Positions 25,689 to 33,074 of a stretch of DNA of 33,074 bases are shown here, piece after piece (position 1 is the first letter of the stretch; every line of letters starts with the position of its first letter). The notes beneath the pieces were generated by a model. It ran no database searches, was not told the DNA's origin, and worked only from the letters and a program-made list of their open reading frames with translations. Source of the DNA: Mesostigma viride (lineage: Eukaryota > Streptophyta > Mesostigmatophyceae > Mesostigmatales > Mesostigmataceae); the NCBI GenBank assembly GCA_009746045.1, contig RPFO01001784.1, positions 1 through 33,074 on the forward strand, read 5' to 3'. Made by a program: the position numbers and the translations under genes.

Positions 25689-27924
25689 GTGAGAGTGGGG
25701 TGTGAGCTGGGTATCAGGTACACGTCGACTAATGCCCTGGCATCTTGTGTGTGGGCTGCGCAGGGGGACGCCGCGGAGGCGCTTCCCAGGGGCCAGACTT
25801 CCGTCGGCGCCGCGGAGGCTGCAGACGCGGAAATCCGGGAAGCAGACGGGGAGTCCAGCGATGGAGATCTGGTTGACATGGATATACCCGACGAACCTGA
25901 GGTCCCACAACCAGAAGCGGGGGCGGGGACGCAGATAGCTCGCGGAGAGCCTGCAGTCCGAAGGGGTGCGCCAGGGGCCGGGGGCTCGGGAGGTGGTGGC
26001 GGGCAGACGGGGCCTTCACCTGGCCGCGAGCGCCGGCAAGAAACCTCGTCCAGACCCGGAGCACCGGACACACGTACGTTGCAGCTAGTGAAGGAGCTGC
26101 ACGAGGAGACGTTTAATCCCCGGGTGTTCCTGCGCGACTATGGTCGGGAGGGTGAAGCCTTGTTGGAACGACGACGTCGGCGCCGTAACCGGATGCCTTC
26201 GGACCTCCGCGCTGATTCCATTATGGCGCGGGTCGGCCCTGTGCAGATGGATACTTTTCGAGGGTACGTGCGGCGAAACGTGGGGTTCAAGATCGAGACC
26301 CGCACCGCAGCGCGCGACGGCGCGGTGGTCGGCACAGAGTGGGAAACCCATGAGCGGGAGTGTTCTTGTCACGCGTGCATGAACACGCTGGAAGCGGGTC
26401 TGGCATTCCCACGGCTTTTGCTCCTCCTACTTCCACCCGCAGTGCGGAAACTGCTGGTACAATACTTTCCCCGGTACCTTCCGGCGGAGGGGGCGCTACG
26501 GGGCGAAAAATGTCTGTGTGAAGGGCAGTATTCGTTACGGCAGGCTCTGGATCGCATCGTGGCCATGGATGATGAGGACCAGGACGATGGGAGTGAGGGG
26601 TATGACTCCGATTCCGACGATTATCCGCCACGTCCTCTCTCTCGTTCCCCTCCGCGGGATCCGCCTTCCAGGGGCTCCCAGGAGGGCGGCGCAGGACCCC
26701 GTCCTGTGCCGCGTTATGAGGCGCCACCGCCGGCGACGGGATGGGGGCGACCTCCCGGGCGTGAGACGCAGAGTCTTCCGAGGGCTACCGGATGGGGTGG
26801 GGTCAGTCAACCCACTTCTCGACGTGCTCCGGAGCGACCTGCACGTCGTCGCTCGCCATCACCGCCCTCGCGCTCGCGTTCCCGCTCGGACTCAGGGACC
26901 GAGGTACGAACCGCTCGCCGAGCGTCACCACCACCTCGTCGCCCGGAGGCTCGTCACTGGGAGCGCACGTGGGGGTCCGCGCTGGAGTTAGAGCGAGAGC
27001 GAGAGAGCCGGCGACCGCGAACGGAAACGACGGAGACCGCGGCGGCTAGGATAGAACGGCCGGCCGGGGAGGAGCCCTCTGATGTGGTCCCCGCGGGCAC
27101 TCCGCCAGATGTGGGCCAAGGGGAGCCTACCTTTCATGTCTCCCTGGAGCCTCGTTCCCGGACGGAAGTGGTTCCACCGGAGCCTAATTTCCTGGTCTCC
27201 TTGGAGCCACGTCCCCGGCCTGCCCAAGCCGGATCGTCGACGTCACGTCCCGCGGAGGGACCCAGTGCATGGACCCACCGCGTCGGATCGACCCTCGCAC
27301 CGTCCCGCGGAGGGACCGTGCCTACATACCATACGGATTGCCGCGGAAGGTCCCAGCGTGACGGGCATCATGGTGCCAGCGGAGCCCGTGGTAACCATTG
27401 AGGCGCTCGTGGCAGCGGTGCAATCAGGGCAGGGTCTGATACAGCGTATGTTGGACCAGCTCGGGCGCCAGGGCGATCAGTCCGCCGCCACCTCCGTGGG
27501 CTACGATGCAGCTTCCAGGGCTCCGGGGTCTTCACACGAGGAGTGGTCAATAGGGGATTTCATACGGGCGGTTCCAGGAAGGGCAGTAAGGCATGGTGGG
27601 CCGGGGCCTCGTACGGAGAAGTTGTGTGTGGTGTTCGAGGGACCTCTGTCTCTCCCGGTCCCTCCTGGCATGCACCTGCCCGCTCCTTTGGTGTTTCAAG
27701 CGGGTCCCTGGTGCGCGGTCGACCGCGGTGCCTACTGGGAACAAATAGAAATCACCTTCTTCCCACAGGCTCCACTGCCCCTACCGCAACCCGACGATCT
27801 TCGTTTTCCCCAGGTGGTGGGGCACACTGTGCGGTACGGTACCGAGGATTGGTGGGACTGGAGATATCAGGTGGATGGAGTGGGGCACGTGGTGACGCCG
27901 CCAAAGGTGGCTGTTACGTCCTAA
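25689..27924 (+). CDS. G1 third ORF downstream of chromodomain integrase, unknown function (frameshifted)
   Basis: The first frame (open 25689-27401, no ATG at its head) has an acidic N-terminus and, about 26090-26560, an ordered region with C-x-C-x2-C (CSCHAC), a very hydrophobic LLLLLLPPAVRKLLVQYFPRYLP and a later CLC. A long Ser/Pro/Arg/Glu-rich region (about 26580-27350) looks disordered. The protein then continues one frame over (from about 27360): a short helix (VTIEALVAAVQSGQGLIQRM) and a compact C-domain (PLVFQAGPWCAV.., PLPLPQPDDLRFPQVVGH). One indel near 27350 thus splits it. The TAA at 27922 falls 10 bp inside the E LTR. A putative splice acceptor, GCGCAG, with branch-like CTAAT lies at 25727-25763. 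G2 has a counterpart with the same architecture. No known env, protease or gag motif is seen. Confidence 0.65.
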
Positions 27925-28458
27925 ACTTCTACCTCCACCTCTACCTCTACTGGGCCTGATGCTACCTAAATTGGTCAGGCCTCCTCTACTCAAACCCCTA
28001 GCGAAAGACGAACGAGACGGAGCTGATCTCAATGCATTCACGTATGTGTTACTGTAATACGCCATACAACCATTTACCCGAACCCGTTTATTCCAGGAAT
28101 AGAGGAAGGAAACACACTACACTGCCGTGACCCAAGCCTATATGTGTTAATTCATTTAACACACGCCGAGTGACCACACGAGGGGTAGAACGTGCATAAA
28201 TGGTCACCAACGGTCCAATCATGCTCGGGCCGACCTGGCCCTCGCCTACAGATGCATGCTGGTCCACTACATTCTACCAAAGGATAAGGACCACTAATAA
28301 AGTACGCGGCGCGGCGCCCAAAGGCACCCAATGTACCACAGTACTGTTACGAGGACAATAGTGTCCCAGTTGGAACTACACGTAATCCTAGGAACAACCG
28401 AGGCAAAGCCGACCTAATTTACGTCCGTAACTACAACGAATTGTTACGCGACGTAACA
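27912..28458 (-). repeat. LTR, family E, copy 2 (3' LTR of G2)
   Basis: 547 bp from TGTTACGTC (27912) to GACGTAACA (28458). On the minus strand it is preceded by GTGGGGGGGAGG, so it is the 3' LTR of a minus-strand element, matching the strand of G2 integrase. Aligns along its length to 1-567. No PBS follows it on the plus strand. Left flank GTGGC (27907-27911); the other target-site copy is beyond the window. Confidence 0.82.
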
Positions 28459-28830
28459 CCTCCCCCCCACAAAGGTAGGGAGCCCTCTCCCTATGCGCAG
28501 GGAGGAAACCAAAGGGGTAGGAAAAACCTAATGCACCCAGCACACACCAACACAATCGACAGGCCATCCAAGATACAAAGCACCAATAGTTAACTCGGTC
28601 TCCACCACCACGCCGGGAGGTGTAGGGTTAGCCAGCACCAAGCCTGGTGGTAGGTTCCCCTAACTGCCTGGAACGGAGTCCTTGCCGGAGGGGGACGGCA
28701 CTGGGCAGGACACACAGAGTAAACAAATCAGTACCAAGGACCAGGAACAGCCAATCAACTGGCCAGAATATGAGGGCGACTCTATATACCGGAGGGACAA
28801 CACCCTCAGGTCGGGCCTAAGGCCCTCTAT
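28459..28830 (-). other. G2 3' untranslated region and polypurine tract
   Basis: No coding is seen. The plus-strand CCTCCCCCCCAC at 28459-28470 is the reverse complement of the polypurine tract GTGGGGGGGAGG abutting the LTR. A short near-inverted pair flanks 28603-28660 (ACCACCACGCC.. / ..GCCTGGTGGTAGG), possibly a hairpin. Confidence 0.65.
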
Positions 28831-31161
28831 CTAGTTACCATCAGTCTGGTAAGTGCCACGCGAGGCCAGCAGAACATCCAGATATGCCTGATAGTGGGCC
28901 ACATCATCGGCATTGTCATGCCTATCTACGGTGAGGAAAACATCGGCCCACACGCCATCAGGGAAAAGGCCCAGGAAGGCCCAGTAATACCTATGCTGCG
29001 TCAGAACGACCTGGCCACGGGCCCAGTCCAGGAAACCACAGGCAAAGAGACGAAGGAAAGGCTCTACCGCGATCAAACAGAGAGCCCGCAGGAGTAGGCG
29101 ATGGTACCGGATCCGAGGGCGCAAACCCGTCGGTAAGAACAGATCTACCAGGGGCTCCACGTTAGACGGCCACAACCGGATGTGCCGAACCTCACGGGAG
29201 CGCCACCGACGAGCACACTGTCGCGATCCGAACGTCTCTAGGTAGTCGCTGGCCCGAGGAGGAGGATGGCCACGGGAGTCCAGACCCTGGCCCGGGATGG
29301 GCGCTGGACGACGGGCATCCCACTCCATGCAGGATGGGCTGGAGAACCGTGCTGTACGTAGCACCCGGCACCGCAGGAAACTCTACCGTAAGGGCATCTG
29401 AGGCCATAATGCCCAGAGGCGGAGGGTAAGCCCACTGGAACCCACCGTAGGTGTCCAAGTCATTGTGACGCCTAGCCCAGCGATACAGAACGCGCCCAAC
29501 CAGGATCTCGCCCTGGAACACCGGATCAGCTACAATAACCATATCGAAAGGAGGCCGATCAGTCTCAATGGGTAGGCCACGGTCCCGCGGCGCCCGACAC
29601 ACCTGGGAGAACCCGTAGGACATGGGCGAAATGGCAAGCTCGGCGGAGGCGCGCGGCAGGTCACACTGTCGGCAGGCGAGCGCAGACATACCGTACCCAA
29701 GGACAGGCGTGTCGCGCGACTCCGGAGTCGCATGCACCACTGAAGGGGCCCGATCCCGATCGCCCTCAGACAACTCCCGGAGGGAATCAGCAGCGCGGGT
29801 GGCGCGAGGATCAGAGCCGCTGGACCGAACAACCGCAGCCAAAGACCGCGGGGCCGAAGGGACAGGGGCCGAAGCAGGGGTAGGAACCGGCGCAGACGCA
29901 GACGGCGCCGGTACAACAGGGGGTCGCGCCGGACCCGCTGCCGGAGGGGGTCGCGACGGGCCCGCCACCGCAGCTGGCGCTCCGGTCTCCGGTGGCGGAG
30001 CACCCCCAGGCCACATGTTGAAAACAGGGCCCGTAGGGACAGGCAATCCGGCATACGACTGGTTACCATCTAAGCTCCAGTCGGGCACCGGAATCCTCTG
30101 CGGAGGAGTCACCGCCCTCCCAAAGCCTGGGAAGACCGCCCGGGTCGCTGAAGAAACCCCGCGAAGGCGGCGCTGGCGCGGTGGGCGGCCCGGAAGCGAC
30201 GGCGGTGGGCGCGGCCGCTGGGGCGGAGGGCTCGCGCAGAGGCGCAGGTAAGTCAGTAGCAGGCGCAGGGGCAGCCGAAGGCGTAGGAGCCGCAGCAACA
30301 GAAGAAACCGCAGCTACCGAGGGCTCGCACAGCGCCGGCGGACCCGTAGGCGCCGAGGCGACCAAAGGGGAAGGGGCACAGATACAACAGACACCCCACC
30401 TGGCGTGGCTGGAGCGTGCGCCTGGGCCGCCATGAAGGCCCCGAAGGCCGCGGTCAGGGACTGGATCTGTGCCTGCATCGCAGAAACTGTCGCCGAAAGA
30501 GGATCAGGCTCACGATCGGAGCCCAAAGGGGTAGGCTCCACCGACGCGCGCCGGGCCGACCGTGGTGAAGACGGGACAGGGGAAGGAGCCGACACTGAGG
30601 AGGAGGACGCTACAGGGGAGGCCGAATACTCTGGCGTGTACTGTGCCTCGACTGGTGCGTCCGTAGGGGTAGGGTCGCCAAATGCTACGTCCGCTGTCTG
30701 GTCCGCGATCTCCATGAACTCAACCGCCCGTAGGAGGTCACAGGGGTTGTCATCTATATCTGCCTCGCCCTCGCCCGGAAGCCAGGGGAACACCTCCCGT
30801 AGGCAAGCGCGACCCACAGGGGTAGACAGGTAGGAAAACACCCGGGGGCACTGAAGGACCGCGGCTATCTGCCCTAAGGCTGGGCAGCGGGAGCCACATC
30901 CTAAAAGGCAATGCCCGGCATCATCGAATCCATGCACAACTAGCTGTTGCGGATCATCAGGGGCCGGGCCGAACCACTCGACCCCAAAGAGGGCAGCCCT
31001 GACTAAAGTCGCATGCTGAGCCTGGAGGGCAGACTGAATGGTGCCACCCGGATGACTGGACCGTGACACCCAGCGGCCCGGAAGGGCTCGAAGTAGAGCT
31101 CTGGGTCCGGTGGTGGAGGGGAAGGTGGCCGGCTCTCCGACGGAGGGGTAGGATCAGCCAT
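28831..31161 (-). pseudogene. G2 third ORF, counterpart of the G1 third ORF (several frameshifts)
   Basis: The ATG at 31161 begins MADPTPPSESRPPSPPPP. Coding passes between frames near 31060, 30370, 30130 and 29330, giving about 775 codons. N-domain: HCLLGCGSRCPAL followed by FSYLSTPVGRACLREVFPWLP, comparable to the Cys cluster and PAVRKLLVQYFPRYLP of G1. Then comes a Ser/Pro/Ala-rich linker with a helix (LSATVSAMQAQIQSLTAAFGAF), then DPVFQGEILVG..RW and PPPLGIMASDALTVEFPAVPGATY, comparable to the G1 C-domain. A further 170 residues (29320-28831), ending ..HYQAYLDVLLASRGTYQTDGN, extend beyond the G1 version. A splice-acceptor-like CCCCTCCGCAG lies five bases before the ATG. Function unknown. 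Confidence 0.6.
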
Positions 31162-31237
31162 GATGGCTGCGGAGGGGAGGGGACAACCAACCACCCACCA
31201 ACAGCAGAAATACGATAAGGGAGGGGCAGGTTGCCAG

Positions 31238-32928
31238 CTAGAGCTGGTGTAGGGTTTTGTAGTCCTGCAACAAACGGCTACAACCATCTAACTCACTCTC
31301 CGTGTACCATACTTTATCTACCTCACTACGAGCATACATCCATTTCACCTTATACTGGCGCTGGGTACCGCGGCCCTTTTTGATATCTCTATGGGCCACG
31401 ATACTCTCTACCTCGTCTTCTACCTCCCAGTGTCAGGGTTATGCTCTAAAGGGGCAGGAGCTAGTTCTCTACCAGCGAACGTGCTTTGGTGATAAAGCTT
31501 CAGCTGGCTTCTATGGAAGGTGTTAGAATGTGTCTGCCAAGAGGTAGGAATATCGATTTTATATAAGAAATTGCCTACTCTAGACAACACACGGAAGGGT
31601 CCTAAGAAGGCGGGCCTAAGTTTCACCTTAAGTTCTGCTTCGAACTTGTGAGCAAAACGGCCAACACGGGGGCCTTCTACTAATACTAGATCTCCTATAT
31701 CTATTTCAGGCGCTCTTCTATCTAAGGAGGCACGCAACCTAGCAAGGTACTTAGCCTGAGCCTTTTGGTACCCTGAAATCGCGTGATCATGTGCATTTTT
31801 CATTTTATCTAGCAAGGCCTGTACACCTTCTACAGTATCCCGGGACACATCGTCCCTGTCCCGTAGAGGACTAGCTAAGAGAGAGGTAGGAGTAAGAGGC
31901 TGTCTACCAGTATCTAGGAAGAAAGGCGTATAGCCATGCGCAGCCTGGGGGCAATTGTTAAGGGAGAACTCTACCAAGCATAAATAATCCTCCCAATCAC
32001 TCCCCGAGCCATTAACATAGTGCCTAAGCGCTTCTTCCACTACCCTATTAAGACGCTCTACTAGATGAGAGGAGGAGGAGTGATAGGCAGTACCGAACGT
32101 AACCTTGGTACCGATAGCAGCGAAAAACTGCTGCCAAAAGTCAGAGGTAAATAGCTTATCTTTATCACTAATAAACTGCCTACTCAAACCATGATATCTG
32201 TAAACGTTATTAAGGTATAGGCGTGCGCAATCGCGTGCGGTGAGTTCTAAAGGACACGGCACGAGATGACACATACGAGTAAAACGATCTACGAAAACAA
32301 GGATCTGGGCGTTACCTCTATCATTCTTCCTAAAAGGTCCTACAAAATCCATCATGATGGAGTCCCACGGCATGATGGGATCAGGTAGGGTCCTAGGTTC
32401 TGCTATCTGTCCTACATTATTGGGTTTCATCTCCTGGCAAGATTGACAGGTTCTAACATACTCATCTACATCCTTTAAAAGGGAAGGCCAGTAGTAAGAG
32501 CGGGCTACTAGGTCCCGTACCCGTTTACCACCCTGATGAGCAGCTAAGTCATGCAACTCAAAGAGCAAGGAGGAGCGACAGATAGGAGGGACATACAGGC
32601 GCCATTGAGGGGGAGAATCTGCTATTTGCACATATAAAAACCCACCTACAAATTTACAAGGGTGCTTGCCTAATTGTTGGGGATGGGCTGCAATGGCAGC
32701 TAAAGCTTCCGGCTCAGTGGCCGTAAATCTACTAATAAGGCGTTCAAGATCAGAGGTAGGCATCGCTACAGAGGTATCCAGAACAGGTTTAAAGAGGTCT
32801 CCTACCGCCTTGCCAAAGAGAAGGGGAGGTCCTAGAGGGACTATGTTATCATAAGACTTTCCTGACCTAGTCGCTATATGGCTAAGCGGTATAGAAATTT
32901 TATTTTTCCCCTCCCCCCCCAGAGCCAC
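31238..32928 (-). pseudogene. pol: G2 integrase with chromodomain (frameshift before chromodomain)
   Basis: The main frame 32928-31420 starts in the linker and includes the H/C zinc motif (ELHDLAAHQGG..CQSC), then MMDFVGP, ISDKDK and HLVERLNR as the D, D, E blocks. It ends at a TAG after ..EHNPDTGR. One frame over, coding continues at once as EVEDEVESIVAHRDIKKGRG..YKVKWMYA.. to a TAG at 31238: a chromodomain like that of G1. One missing base in the GGG run near 31425 explains the break. Codon choice is more AT-rich than in G1. Confidence 0.85.
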
Positions 32929-33074
32929 AGGAAGGGCCTCACACGGGAGAGAGAGTCCTACGTGAGAAAGAGATCAGGCATGCGAACAGCTGTATGAAAG
33001 AGATAGGCATAGGATTCATCATCAGGTAGTTCACCATAAGGGGTTACACCCATAGTAGTAGGAACTAGAGTAGT
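32929..33074 (-). pseudogene. pol: G2 pol linker, broken, runs off the window
   Basis: On the minus strand this region gives MGVTPYGELPDDESYAYLF and ..VRMPDLFLT followed by a stop, then continues after a frame change (C8 run at 32913-32920) into the integrase frame. It corresponds to the start of the RNase H-integrase linker; the RNase H and RT lie beyond 33074. Confidence 0.5.

Larger units (their letters stand above)
1861..27911 (+). mobile_element. G1: large Ty3/gypsy chromodomain retrotransposon, triply interrupted, 3' LTR missing
   Basis: The order is LTR, PBS, viroplasmin-like ORF, gag with zinc knuckle, PR-RT-RNase H-INT-chromodomain, then a third ORF. That domain order defines Ty3/gypsy (Metaviridae). 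Subtracting N2, C1, N3 and one copy of each target duplication leaves about 10.4 kb, with gag and pol continuing across each junction. The element is decayed: a frameshift near 4441, two in-frame TGA at 9665 and 9677, compensating indels near 18980-19020, breaks around 24310 and in the third ORF. No second copy of its LTR is in the window. At 27912 the sequence passes straight into family E LTR at a shared TGTTACGTCC. Confidence 0.88.
27912..33074 (-). mobile_element. G2: second Ty3/gypsy chromodomain retrotransposon, 3' part
   Basis: In minus-strand order: part of the linker before integrase (33074-32929, broken), integrase and chromodomain (32928-31238), third ORF (31161-28831), 3' untranslated region, PPT and 3' LTR. 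Gene order and proteins match G1 but with clear divergence and different LTRs. The 5' two thirds lie outside the window. Confidence 0.85.

Noticed and set aside
27912-28458. Family E LTR as the missing 3' LTR of G1
   Set aside because: Its body does not match the G1 5' LTR, and the polypurine tract adjoining it is on the far side, in minus orientation.
1-33074. CRISPR arrays, bacterial operons, rRNA or prophage genes
   Set aside because: No regularly spaced repeats, ribosome-binding-site operon structure or such gene motifs; everything assignable is eukaryotic retroelement.

Overview
This is a eukaryotic, repeat-packed window with no recognisable host gene. Nearly every base can be assigned to LTR retrotransposons inserted into one another, plus one fragment of a non-LTR retrotransposon. 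The elements with a readable primer-binding site use TGGTATCGG-type sites (initiator tRNA-Met type). Coding parts are GC-rich, and the Ty3/gypsy elements carry integrases with a C-terminal chromodomain. This fits the repeat fraction of a plant-lineage or algal nuclear genome, but I cannot name the species.

Layout. Positions 1-567 are an almost complete LTR (family E). 709-1860 (minus) is the C-terminal part of a non-LTR retrotransposon ORF with a zinc knuckle and a restriction-like endonuclease. It is cut at 1860/1861 by a large Ty3/gypsy element, here called G1, on the plus strand: 5' LTR 1861-2443, PBS at 2445, a structured leader, a small viroplasmin/RNase H1-type hybrid-binding ORF, a polyglutamine-bearing gag, pol (PR-RT-RNase H-INT-chromodomain), and a third ORF after integrase. 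G1 has been hit three times, each hit marked by a 5-bp target duplication. (i) N2 (5086-7094, CACCC) is a 2-kb non-autonomous element inside gag. (ii) C1 (9684-18884, AGCTG) is a copia-like element on the minus strand, between RT and RNase H. (iii) N3 (19444-23820, CCAGT) is a gag-only copia-type element, between RNase H and integrase. N3 in turn holds two 784-bp copies of a terminal-inverted-repeat element. Removing the insertions leaves about 10.4 kb of G1, whose 3' LTR is missing. At exactly that point (27912) a family E LTR begins, belonging to a second gypsy element, G2, which runs on the minus strand to the end of the window.

Main novelties. (1) G1 and G2 share a long third ORF downstream of the chromodomain, with the same architecture (Cys-motif N-domain, disordered S/P/R linker, short helix, beta-rich C-domain). 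In both a splice-acceptor-like CAG lies just upstream, suggesting an env-like spliced message. (2) G1 has a separate hybrid-binding (viroplasmin) ORF before gag, and its leader has a hairpin that displays repeated motifs. (3) C1 has the order INT-PR-RT-RNase H, with the retropepsin-like domain after integrase, and a gag and pol in one frame separated by a single UGA. (4) C1 carries an internal, inverted third LTR flanked by duplicated leader and 3' end segments, like a head-to-head cDNA chimera. The near-identity of paired LTRs implies that N2, N3 and C1 are young, while G1 is decayed by frameshifts and stops.
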